Below are positions 35,053 to 45,365 of a stretch of DNA of 64,000 nt, piece by piece. The DNA is from Tetraselmis striata (taxonomy: Eukaryota; Chlorophyta; Chlorodendrophyceae; Chlorodendrales; Chlorodendraceae): positions 62,001 through 126,000 of the forward strand of contig VCJN01000195.1 of the NCBI GenBank assembly GCA_006384855.1, in the 5' to 3' direction. Both the position numbers and the translations under genes were made by a program. The notes beneath the pieces were generated by a model. The model saw nothing but the letters and a program-made list of their open reading frames with translations, did no database searches and was not told where the DNA came from. Every line of letters starts with the position of its first letter. Position 1 is the stretch's first letter.

Positions 35053-37296
35053 ACAGAGATGGTGGGGCACAAGGGAAATGACCGGAGGGGAAAGGGGGGG
35101 GGGGGGGGGGGGGGGAGGGGGGGGGCACCGAGTGCTTCATGCGGGTGGTGTTGCCATAGAACGGAGTGCACTTTGCAAGCGGGGAGGCGCCGGCATTCGC
35201 CAGCAGCCGAGCCACCTGTGCGTGTGTCCAGAGCCAGAATCTCAGCAATAAGGCGGCAAGCATGCACGTCTCATGGCATTCACATGCGGGCGAGGCCATG
35301 CCAGCGCACCTGAAGCGTTTGCTGCAGCTTATCGGTGTCGGTGTTGTCTCCCCCGCGCTCTGCCGCCTCAACGAGAGCGTGCATTACCGTCAACCCTGCA
35401 CAGCGCACGGCCTGCCTTCAGAGCTGCTCCAAAAGGCTATCACCTAAGCGAGCGATAGCCACCCCCAGCCCCTCGCCCCCTGTGCACTGCCTTGGCTCCG
35501 CACCCAGCGAGTTGTCGATATCCACCCTGGCCCCATGCTCCAGCAAGTACTGAAAGATCGGGTCAGGTTGTTCGCCTGCAGGGCGCACAGGGCATGAAGG
35601 GTGCCAGGGTCAAGCTGCACGGCGGTCAAGGCGGTGCGTCTGGCAAAAGCAGGTCACTGTCGGCCGGAGCCCGCTCACCTATACCGTTGCCAAGCCCAGC
35701 GCCGCGCCACTGCAGGCAGGTGTGTAGGATTGGCTGGATGACCGGCACCTGCGTGGGAGGAAATCGACGCTGAGGGCTTGCCCTGGCAATGACTCATCCA
35801 TGGAGCCAAAAGCGGCATATATGAGGCGAGAGGGGATGGCCGGAGGGAAGGGGTTAGAGGGGGGGGGGGGGGGGGGGGCGCTGTACCCTCCCGAGGCGTG
35901 GGTGCTCGTAGTTGCGGACTGAGTTGGCATCCAGCATCTTCTTCCACAGCACCTTGAGGTTGAACACCCGGTCCAGCTGCGCGTTTGAAATGGGGGTGTT
36001 GTGGATGCCGACCCCCGCCTCCCTGGGTGCGGTGCCCCGCAGTGGTTCAGCGCTCAAGAGCACGCAGCGAGGGAGGGATGCTGAGCGACGCCAACAGGGA
36101 GGCTGGGGATGGGGAAGAGCGGGAGGAGGGGGAGGGTGGGGGGGATTGGGGGGGCGGGGCGGGGGAGGCGGCGCACTTTATCTCCTTTGACATCTCGATG
36201 ATGAGCGTCACGGCAGTCGCGCCAAAGTTCATGCTGGAAGGCGACATCTGTATGGAAAGCTCGTTGATGCGAGTGGCGGCATCGGGTGCCTCCACGAAGA
36301 ATCTGTCACCCATGAGAGGAGGACAGGAGCAGTCAGAAGAGGAGGTGTATAAGGGCTGGATGCGTCTCTGCATTGCTATTTCATTTAACTAGGGCTTTGC
36401 TGTCTGTCGGGGGCACAAAGATAGAGTAACTGGAGAAGGGGGCGAAGGAAGCTTGGAAGCGCACTTAAAGTGCTCCTCAATGGCTGAGAAGATCACTGTG
36501 CTGGCGGCCACTCGCAGCAGCCGCGCATCGGGGTCTGTCGGTGGCTTGGAGTTGATGAGCTTGCTCATGTTGATTCGCTTCTCCTGAATCAGCTCGTCCA
36601 CTCTGAATGACGCAAGGCTCTGCCGCACAGGGGGCGGGGGAGCATGCAGCAGGTCAGCTACCTGGACTGCATACTCCAACAGGCTCGAGCCCATGGCCAC
36701 CCATGCGCACTGCCCACTGCCCCCCTGTAGACAAAGGAGTGTTGTTTATCTGTTGGGGGCAATATTGAAATTTTTCAAGGGCGGGCGAGGGGAGGGGCGT
36801 TAGCGCCGATACTCACCATCTGGTGCTCACGTCGCAAGGTCCCGTGGGACATCTGCAGAAAGGAGAGCAGAGAATAGTTTCTCAGATTTTCTCATGGAAA
36901 GGAGAGCAGGGCACCCTACATAGTCATCTGCGTCAGGGAGGTGGAGGATGCCATGCGCAAGGGGGCAGCCAAAAGTAGACAACTCGCCGGCATCCAGCAT
37001 GCAAAATTGAGGAAGGGGGAGGGGGGGGGGCATCAAGCTTTTCGGGTTGGTACCTGGAAGGTACAAGAAGTAAAACAATAGAAAAGATACATGCCAGCGA
37101 GTAGTAGCAAGAAGCCAGGGAGATTGTAAGGAGAGAGGCGGGGGCTGGCCGGGGGGAGCAACATGCCGGGACATGCCGGGAGGTGCGTAGGGGTTGCACA
37201 TGCGCCGGCTCGCACCTCGCGCGAGGTGTCCGTCGAGCCGCGTACATTCGACTGGGCATCGTGCACGGTGGTGCCGCCAGAGCAGCCGGCCCCCAT
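33033..37296 (-). CDS. N-myristoylation-signal, ankyrin and 'SHRW'-domain protein
   Basis: A multi-exon minus-strand gene. Exon 1 (37296-37216, 27 codons) begins MGAGCSGG, with Gly2, Ser6 and Cys5 suited to myristoylation and palmitoylation. Middle exons (about 36850-35890) are helical with no named domain. Ankyrin-like repeats follow: 'GTLHALCALQANNL' plus 'YLLEHGARVDIDNSLGAEP', then 'LTVMHALVEAAERGG' plus 'VARLLANAGASPLAKCTPFY'. A ~170-residue exon spans 34475-33960. The C-terminal exons carry 'EDAVVIFLSHRWLQPGNPDD' (33865-33773), 'LYLWADYCCIDQ' (33584-33467) and 'VVHPEYDNRAWCRTEQFMHW' (33321-33033, stop TGA). The SHRW...DYxCIDQ...RxWCRxE order resembles HET/TIR-like signalling domains of fungi and protists (inference). 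Probably a membrane-tethered signalling or defence-type protein. Exon borders in the middle are approximate. Confidence 0.6.
34711..34749. repeat. (TATG)n microsatellite
   Basis: About ten tandem copies of the tetranucleotide, preceded by TA/TG-rich sequence from 34630. It lies in an intron of the ankyrin/SHRW gene. Confidence 0.95.
35022..35051 (-). repeat. G30 run (C30 on the sense strand) in an ankyrin-gene intron
   Basis: Thirty consecutive G on the plus strand, followed by a second long G run at 35094-35115 in the same intron. The donor of that intron is directly C-rich (GTGCCCCCCC after 'RMKHS'). Confidence 0.92.
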
Positions 37297-38017
37297 GGCG
37301 ACCGCCTGCTGTTGGAAGCCCCGGGAGCTAGGCGACCGTGTGGCTCGGCGCGGCAGGTGAGCCTCTTTTTAATTTATCAACTAACTTAAATCAGATATTC
37401 CCGCCTCGCCCGCGGGGGAGTCCTTCCTGTCAGCAGCCCGGCTAGCAGCCAGTACTACTGGTAGGCGGCCACCAGGCCTGTCCGCCCTTGCGCATACCTC
37501 CCAGGTGACCACACTGCAGGGCGGCGTGCTGCTCCCGCGTCCTCAACAGCCGCGTTCGCACGGTGGCGCACTCGTCAGTGTGTGAGAGTGTTCAACGTCA
37601 ATATATGTCAATACTTATTTTAGGCGTATCGTACGGTGCTGCGGTGTACGTGCGGGAAGAGACGACCGCGGCATGCGCGGCATCACCGGCATGCTGCGCG
37701 TGCGGTTGAGGGCCGCCGGGCGGGAGGCAGATCGCCGTCCTCTTTGCAGCGAAGACGGGGAATAAGAGCAAACGTTTCGGCAAACGTCGCCAGCATACGC
37801 GCTGAGGGCACCAGGAATCCAGGGTAGCAGACTCCAATGATACGGCTGCTGCCGGGAAGCTGGGTGGGCAGTCCGTCAGCTGCTGCCTGCAAGGCATCCG
37901 CCTGGTCGGCGATTTTGTTGTACCCTTGCTATTTTAAATATAAGGATGTATCCGCCCCATACTCCGAGGACGTGCGGGTACTGTAGCGAGTTAGGGACCG
38001 ACGACTCGTCGTATACC
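37297..38017. other. Upstream flank of the ankyrin/SHRW gene, no gene recognised
   Basis: GC-rich near the start codon and likely to contain the promoter and 5' UTR. No exon with recognisable content. Confidence 0.35.
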
Positions 38018-38102
38018 ATTTTGGTTACAGGGAGAGCGTCAAGAGAATGCACGGAAAGTACTGAGGAAAGAAAAGCCTTACATTTAAGCAGAACCCTCGT
38101 CG
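38018..38102. repeat. Dispersed repeat, copy 2 (partner at 5388-5477)
   Basis: Same orientation as copy 1, sharing 'ttttggttacagggagagcg' and 'acatttaagcagaaccctc' with several substitutions and small indels between them. Confidence 0.7.
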
Positions 38103-39233
38103 TGTGCACCGCCAGCAGTAATATATCCTTAATCCTTGTACTGTACGGGTACTGATACCCGTACCTGCCCTGCCTGGCGGCGGAGGCGAGAGAGAAATAC
38201 AGCAGGTAGCGACTAATCGTTAATCCTTACCAGTACCGTAGCACATGTAATAAGGGAAAAACCCTAATAACGACGGAGTAACAATTATTAAGCGCTTAGC
38301 GACCAGTAGTAGCTATGTTTAGCAGATCTCAAAAAGTGCAAGTAGGTACATTCCGGAAGTTTTGCTTTTTGCGATGGTCTGATTTACATATTATGTATTA
38401 AAACATGTGCTGGACGCAACTTTCAAGAAAACCATACAGAAATCCAAAAGGAAGTCCAGAAGGAAATCCATCTGGGATACGAGTACAGGTATATTAACGT
38501 ATTAACGGATATATCGCATATCATTACTCGTAATTTAATGTGACAACGTATGGCGGCTCTGCCGCTATGAGAAAAGGAGGCGGGGCCCTTAGAAATATCC
38601 CAAAATCGGTTCATCGATTTGCACATATTGTTGTGTACTGTATTTTGATGTGATGTAAACAGAGGTGACAACCGTACTGGATAGTAGGGTAGGTGCGGGT
38701 GTATGGACAAAAATAAATACTGTGTGGTACAGAGACGTCTACGCATTTCTTCATTGACAACCGGGAACTTCTCTCGGCCGACACTGTCGGAGCGTCGCGG
38801 GTGAGTCGACCGTTGCCTGCAGGTGCGGGAGTTACATGCATAGCGTGTGCTCATCGTGTGTACGCCTTGATTCACTTCGAACAGATAGAGTCCCGCATAC
38901 CGGGGGTCTGAATAGTTTCCGAGGCTTCAGTAGCCATGCATGGTACGCGTAGTAGTAGGAAAGGGAAGCGTCACCGATGCATCGTGCCCTACTACGTTGC
39001 ACGCGGTGGCACTTCACGATCTTGTATCGTTGTAAACCTAGAAAAGGGTTGACCACGGCCAGCAGTAGCTCGGATCGGGCACAGAGGGGCAGAAATGCCT
39101 GAAAAGCTCCACTAGGTGAGTAGTCGAGAACGGCAAATCCTAATAGATAACAACAGGGTTTAAGAGTATCTCAAGCGACACCTCATCTCCACTCGCGGTG
39201 ATGGGCGATACTACGGGTACCGTAGTGGGCATT
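38103..39233. other. AT-rich intergenic stretch, no gene recognised
   Basis: Low GC for this window, with many GTAC/TACG motifs. No protein-like exon seen. Confidence 0.4.
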
Positions 39234-39390
39234 TATTCTTACATCAGTACTTTAACCTATGCGCACTAAAAGCAGAACTAAAAACAGTTCTAAAAGGTTG
39301 CCAGCAAAAGATAGATATAAGTCTTAAACCAAGGGTCGAGCAGCAGGAGGCCAAGAACCAAGGAAGAGCCAAGCGAACCAGGAAGTCACC
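39234..39390 (-). repeat. Dispersed retroelement-tail repeat, copy 2
   Basis: Partner of 25556-25722. It lies directly downstream (minus-strand sense) of the LINE-like remnant at 39502-39860, supporting a 3'-tail interpretation. Confidence 0.6.
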
Positions 39391-39501
39391 AATTCGCAAA
39401 GGAATCAACGCGTCCAAGTAACACTGAAAGCCACGGAACGACCAGAAAGAGCCGAAAGGGAAACAAGAAAATAATGGGGACCGCCGCCCAGGGGTGGGCC
39501 A

Positions 39502-39860
39502 TCAGCCGCGGCGAGTCCGCTCGCAGCCGATGACCCGGGTCATAGCGACACAGGCTGACGAGCGACGCGACGCAGGCGCAAGAGCACCATCACGTGCCGC
39601 GCGCGCCGCCGCGACCCCGCCAAGAACGCAGTCTTCATGCGCCATGTTAATGAGCAAGGAGAAACGGCGGCGCCACGACGCTGACAAGAGCTGGCCGATT
39701 TTCTTGCCATTGTGCGTGTGGCTAGCTTTTGCGTGCTCCACCAAGAAAGCCTCAGCGTGCGGGGCCAGCGAGCCGAACTCGGAGACGGCGAAGGGAACAA
39801 AGCGAAGCATGCCGGCGGTGTTTCGGACACCCTCGTCATATATACTTCTGGATTTTGTGG
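39502..39860 (-). pseudogene. Non-LTR retrotransposon ORF2 C-terminal remnant
   Basis: The minus-strand frame reads 'MLRFVPFAVSEFGSLAPHAE' and then 'SWRRRFSLLINMAHEDCVLG'. This resembles the segment after the RT domain in algal and plant LINE proteins (a 'F-PFA-E-x-G-x-LG' motif, then a helix 'R--LS--I-R-NA'). The RT domain is absent, so it is a 5'-truncated copy, as is usual for LINEs. It is followed in its own orientation by the tail repeat 39390-39234. Family assignment rests on pattern memory. Confidence 0.45.
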
Positions 39861-39901
39861 CGCTCTGCGGGCCACAATACAGAGTAGTGGGCGCATTTTA
39901 A

Positions 39902-41385
39902 TCCATAATCAATATACACCATTCCACATAAGTCTTTGCACATAGAAATCCCGCGTATCCTCGCCTTCGTGCCCAAGCCATGGGGCCACGTGGCCATGAA
40001 GCCTTGTAATCCAGTGTATGCAAGCCTCCTACGTTAAGGAGGCAGCCGTTTCTCCTGCTTGTCGCACTTTTAGAACTGTTCTTCGGCAATGGCATTGTTT
40101 GGCACATGCCTAAAATCACAGAAAAAAACGGGCGATGAATAGGTGGCAACTTATTGGCGGCGTAGCTACCATCCGTCGCATATGCCCGCGCGCTGCCGGT
40201 GGTGGGTGGATGTATGCATGGGCTGTAAGACGGTCGAGCTTGAGCCCAATCCATGCACGCTACCGATGCAATGCATGGCATTTCTATGAGAGTGTGCCGG
40301 TAATGCCGTCGTCGTGATGGGGCCAATCACCCCACAATTTCTAAGCTGCAAGATAAGCGCAGTTGGCCGCACCTCGCTGGGTGAAAGTAGCACACATGAA
40401 GTGCCTTCGATTCCATAGGTGCATGCTTGTACCGCCCGCACCGTTGGCTAAGCGCGGGCTGGCTCCCTCGACAACAATGTCGCCACTGCTGCACAGGTCT
40501 ACGCGCATGTAGGTTGTAGCACATGTCACCCATCATCCAAGGGGAAACGCCAAAATGATGACGGGGTCCGCGCGACGTGGAGACCTATCCAAGGGGTCCT
40601 CGCGCCTGGAAGCTTGAATGCGTGGAAGGGCACATTACATGCCCCCATCATGCGCCGCCACCCACAGTGAGTGGGCTGGCTGGGATGTAGTAGAAGAGGG
40701 CGGTAACTTTGACATGCCATAACATTTCGAAGTCTTATTGGATTGGGCTGTAAGTTTGTGCGTTGGAAAGCGCAAGTCACGTCCTTTCCATCGTACTAAT
40801 TTGCAGCCACACTGATAAAACGTCGAAATACTATGAATTAAAACGTGAGTGCAATATTGCTGCTTCTTGCAAGGCGAACAGTCAGTTTGCGAATGTCGCA
40901 TGCAGCCCGCTAGCTCACCATAGACTCCAAATCATGCGCGCCGCGCGGCATGGGGTAGGTGGCCAACACATGTATCTCAGCGACCATGGGAGAAAAACGC
41001 GGTTCTTTATATGCCCAAGTGTCGGCATGCCGTGCACTCAAACCGTTCATAGCCCGGCCGTGCAGAACTTGCTACACTGGTATTGGCGCAGAACATGCGC
41101 CACGCGCGGCGTCGCATTGGCCCTAGCACGCCCTTTTCACGGTTATCCTCACAATGGCTGCAACGGCGTAGACTATGCGCGGGTTTACCGACTACAAGCG
41201 ACCAAACCCAAATCATACCCATAAAACATGCAAAGACTTTCATGGGCTGCTGTATGCACGATTCGAAGCCGAGCAATAGTAGTGATGATGACACCTGTAC
41301 TTATTCGCCGCACGAGCTCCCCTATCCCTTATTTTAATGTTCCGTCGACGGATCCATGGGTATCGGATATTGTAACGATTCTTGT
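39902..41385. other. No gene recognised
   Basis: Mixed composition with many short open frames on both strands but no recognisable motif, splice-supported exon or repeat. Confidence 0.4.
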
Positions 41386-41389
41386 ATTA

Positions 41390-41810
41390 GTTACATGAGC
41401 TAGCTGCAAAAGGCGATCAAGAAACCACCCGAATAGGCAATAGGATACATCCACTACAACAGTTGCGAGGTGGAAGCAGCACCAGAAGAGGGTGCGGAAT
41501 GAGCACGGGCAAACGCATCATACTTGGCCGTCTTCACTCCGGCAGAAAGAATGCCACCCAAGGTACCATGCACGCAAGCAAAAACTCGCTGCAACAACCC
41601 CCGCCGCGTGCGCGACAGGTGATGGCGGAACTCGGCGGGTTGGCTGGCAACAAAGTTTCGAAGAGCCTGGACGGACTGACCACGAAGGAAGCATGAAGTC
41701 GGGGCGGAAGGTAGGACCGCCATGGAAGTTGCGCACAGCAACACTGCGAAGATGTAGACCACCGTTAAGGTGGATTTCCCGAGGCGGCCGCGGTCCTCAA
41801 CCACAAAAGG
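41390..41810 (-). pseudogene. Dispersed LINE-like remnant, copy 1 (partner 56637-57066)
   Basis: About 420 bp is shared with 56637-57066 in the same orientation, from 'agttacatgagctagctgca' to 'ggtcctcaac'. On the minus strand the frame reads 'YPFVVEDRGRLGKSTLTVVY' and 'FVASQPAEFRHHLSRTRRGL', then 'QRVFACVHGTLGG', ending in TAG. The 'F-VE--GRLGKS-LT' pattern parallels the post-RT segment of LINE ORF2. This copy keeps the frame longer than the partner. Confidence 0.5.
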
Positions 41811-42587
41811 GTAGTACCGTTGAACATCCTCCACCGGGGCGGAAGACGCCCGCTCCGCCGCTAGCTTGTTGCGCTCCGCCTCGGTCGCCAGCGGGGGTCG
41901 TTACCCCAAGTGGGGGTCGTGGAGGACACGCACGCGAAATCGATCATGTAATCGCACACCTGCCCCCCCCCCCCCCCCCCACCACCCCGCCAACGTCAAA
42001 TCTGACGGCCGCGAGCGGTCCACTGGGCGCACCCCACTCGTCTCATGGGTCAAGTCGCTGACTCCCAAGCGGTCCCGGTCGAGCACCGCCCCCGCCTCGA
42101 TCGCCACGGAAGCCCACAGATAGCGGTATGCATGCGATGCTTGTAGTTCGCAACGGGGCATATAGGCAGATGATCCACGACGAAATCCGTGGCACTACAG
42201 TTCGAGCCATCCGTAGAGCGAAGCCATAAGGGGTCAAGCCCACACGTGGGGCCAGGACATGTGACAAGCGCGGAACCCCCGCGAAGGCCCAGCACCCGCG
42301 CGGCGGCGGCCGAATAAGCAACATGGGGAGTCTTGCGGGCTGACTCGTGATCCGACTGGAAAAGTGATAGGGAGCCCGGCCCGCATGCGCTGTACAAATT
42401 GATTCTTGTATTTATGTACGAATTTGTATACCAAATCTATCTATAGACGACTGTTAGGCAGAAGTTATCATCATTCGTCAACGGAACGCGCGCGGGGGAT
42501 GCGCCCACTGTGGGAACCGCGGCACCCTGGCGCCGATAAAGCCGGGCCTTTCTCCGACGGTCCGGCACCCGCAGCTGACCCCAAGTT
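41811..42587. other. No gene recognised; contains an 18-base C run
   Basis: A C run lies at about 41964-41981. Possible continuation of the LINE-like remnant on the minus strand, but the frames are broken. Confidence 0.3.
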
Positions 42588-43289
42588 ATGATTTCGCAAA
42601 TGAAAGGAACGCGCGGGATGCGCAAGGACACATTGGAGGAGGCTCAATCGCTACTTCGCGAGCCTCTTGAGCTCACCCGGACAGCCCTTGGCTACAAGCA
42701 CAGCTCATGTGCAATAGCTCTCAAGTATCTTGGGCACACCCTCAGCTCGGAGACAGATATCAGTGGTCTGTGGACTGAAGCTCTGCAAATCCTCATTGAC
42801 TGTGAGGGACCTGCCAGCCACGACACACTGGAGGCCCTGCGCGATCTTGTCAGCTTCTGTGAAGACAGCTGCAGTACTTGTCAGGCAGCAGAGGCTACAA
42901 TTTACAGCTTGCTTCAGATGTTGGAGACGGAAGACTTGCCTCCGCTGAGGAGGCTGTCCTGCCGCACTGATTACGCAACATTGTTGTCGCGTTTGATGCG
43001 GCACGTTGGCCGGACGCCGGAAGCGCAGCAGCATGTGTGGAGCTTCGTGACTGCGATGGACCCTGAACCACAGAACGCCAACGATTCTGAGTGGTACAAG
43101 ACGATGTGCGAGCTGGGGGTTGTGCTAAAGGAGCAGGGTAAAGGGGCCCAGGCTGAGCAAATGCTGCGGCGAGCCGTTTCCCTGCAGTCGCAATCATCGA
43201 ATGGTCTGATCCGAAGGCTGCACCTGCCGATAACACTCACACATCTGGCCGAGTTGATGAATGGGCAAGGCAGGTTGAAGGAGGCATAA
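42588..43289 (+). CDS. TPR / kinesin-light-chain-like protein, early stop
   Basis: A 233-residue ORF of helical TPR-like repeats, for example 'TLEEAQSLLREPLELTRTAL', 'LGVVLKEQGKGAQAEQMLRR' and 'LTHLAELMNGQGRLKEA'. These are typical of kinesin-light-chain-type TPR proteins that act as protein-interaction scaffolds. The last repeat is cut by TAA (43287-43289), but the frame continues after it with 'ETEQLAQE' up to a good donor (gaggtaggt, 43313). The gene probably once continued into further TPR exons, which are not seen before the MITE-like repeat at 43458. It may be a truncated gene or pseudogene. The start may also be internal to an older, longer gene. Confidence 0.55.
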   Translation: MISQMKGTRGMRKDTLEEAQSLLREPLELTRTALGYKHSSCAIALKYLGHTLSSETDISGLWTEALQILIDCEGPASHDTLEALRDLVSFCEDSCSTCQAAEATIYSLLQMLETEDLPPLRRLSCRTDYATLLSRLMRHVGRTPEAQQHVWSFVTAMDPEPQNANDSEWYKTMCELGVVLKEQGKGAQAEQMLRRAVSLQSQSSNGLIRRLHLPITLTHLAELMNGQGRLKEA

Positions 43290-43457
43290 GAGACGGAGCA
43301 GCTGGCGCAGGAGGTAGGTTGAGCGGTATGACAGTCAAGATGACGAGAGCGTGTGCCACAGTGACGATGCCAGTTACTGAGGGTACCGAATCCTACTGTT
43401 TATGAATATTTCCAATCCTCAAATGCAGCACAAGTATCTGATCCATGGTTGAATCCT

Positions 43458-43876
43458 TATGAAGTAACTTGACAGTTGAATCAGCGATGCGTCGATTTTT
43501 CAGAAAATTTTAAAAGAACGGGTTCTATGTCACCGGCCTACAGTTCCATTAATTGCATTGCCAGCGCTTTGAAGTACCAGCAGCGAGCGTTTGCCTTGCC
43601 AACGCTTTGAGGTACCAGAGTTTTTTATTTCCATTACCAGCAGTAGCGAGTAGCGAGTACCAGTACTCATAGCCTCCCAACCATGAGATCATAATCGGAC
43701 GGCTGTGTAATTTAAAGGACCGTGGGCGGGCGGGTGGGTGGGTGGATTCTAGTACTTAGTAGTACATGCCAGTAGATAAGCGCTTTAGTCATGCACCTCT
43801 AGGCCCGATCCGCTGCACTATACAGGTACCCATACGGCAATAAAGCTCACCGCCGAAAAATCGACGCTTCGCTGGA
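43458..43876. mobile_element. MITE-like repeat, copy 2
   Basis: Shares both ends and interior with 16331-16886. Inverted repeats at 43483-43505 and 43851-43873 (AGCGA[T/A]GCGTCGATTTTTC). It is shorter in the internal tandem 'agtaccagcagcgag' section. It lies about 170 bp downstream of the TPR ORF's stop. Confidence 0.72.
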
Positions 43877-45365
43877 TAATAGACACGCATATATTACAAA
43901 ACGTCAATTGTCTGTCACAAAACTGTGTGATAAAGCACAACTGCAGCAATTGCAAGCGCGCTTCTCCATAGCGCGGATTTTGCAACACTGCTGCAATCAC
44001 ATGCCTTCACTCACTCGCATACAGCGCTGCCTGACGACAGCTTCAAAACACGAAGAAAAGGGCTTGCGGCCTCCCCCCCCCCCCCCCCCCCCCCTCCCCG
44101 GCCCACCAACAATGAGCTCGAGGTTTTGGGAGTAGCGCCGTTTTCCCAACTTTCAGAGGGAGTCGTAGTTCACCAGCATCAACACACCGAGTGCGGCGCA
44201 TGTCTGTAAACGAAGTCGAGATACGGGGACATAGCGGCGGCACGTGCCAAGCAACATGTAACATTGCCACAATTTGCCATTGATGACATCACGTCAGCAG
44301 CGCCCCTATGCCGCTCAGATTTCGCACATTGTTGGACACCGTCATCGCGGCTGGATGCGCATCGCCCAGAGCTGCACGGTGGGCGGCCATCGCTAATTCG
44401 CATAGCTTCCCTGCCTCAGCTATTTCCTGCCGTGCAAATAACAGGGCGCCCGGATTGGCCATGCCCCGATTCCCGAGGTGGAGTGGAGGTGTTCCCGCCC
44501 CATCAGCCTCTTCTCTTCAGCGACTGGCGCCTTGCCTCCCCTATAAAATTGGTTGCAGTGGGGCATACAGCATTGGTCTGAACTGCCTAAGGTTATACGG
44601 GTACCATGTGTAGGTATGTGAGGAACTACACACAATAACAGGTTTCTCCACCGGTGCGTTTGACCTCAGCCAGTGCTCTCCCCCCTGGATGCATGCGCAT
44701 CGTAGTTGTCTTGCTGTGTACGATCCAAACGCAAGCATAGGTGCTGCGCACAAGCAGGTGTGAGTTCTACATGCATCAAGCATGGTAAGTAAACGCCTGT
44801 GCAGACATCAAGTACCGAGTGCCACACGATGATGCTTTCGGGACGATTTTCCACTTCTTGGGGGTGCATTCAATACGTCTGACTTCGTTTGTGATTCTCC
44901 CATTCACTGAGTGCGTTCATATGTATGCTGCACGTTTGCCAATGTGCCATTTCTGGGTAGTACAGGGGTACGGGTGCGTTGGCGGTGCCCGAGACAAAAC
45001 GTCAGGCAGCCGGAGCCAGGCAAAGCGTGGCACCACCATGACGAGTACATACACGGCTGCATGAGCATCCCACGTTATCATGCCCATCATGCTGATGCAC
45101 ATGAATGTGCCATCCACCCTGTGCAGACAAGTGCCAGCGTTCCTCCGCCTGCCAGCCCCTGGGGGTTGATGCAGCCGTATACGCGAACACGGCGCGGGTG
45201 GTACGCGGATGGCTGGATGGGGAAGACTACACTGTTGATAACACCAGCAGCGCGCCAGCTTCAACGCCACCGTCACGCACCCCAACGCCCCTCACATGCA
45301 CGTGGCCCGCCACGTTGGAGCACCCCCCCCCCACTCCGCAGCGTCAGCAGCCGCGCCGGCCCCGG
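43877..45365. other. No gene recognised
   Basis: Includes a C run of about 21 bases near 44074-44094. Open frames on both strands lack recognisable content. Confidence 0.35.

Noticed and set aside
29941..43289. Reassigned stop codons (TAG, TAA or TGA read as amino acids)
   Set aside because: In-frame stops of all three kinds occur, but well-supported genes end normally with TAG (SHMT, SET) and TGA (LETM1, ankyrin/SHRW). Mutation, error or local read-through is simpler.
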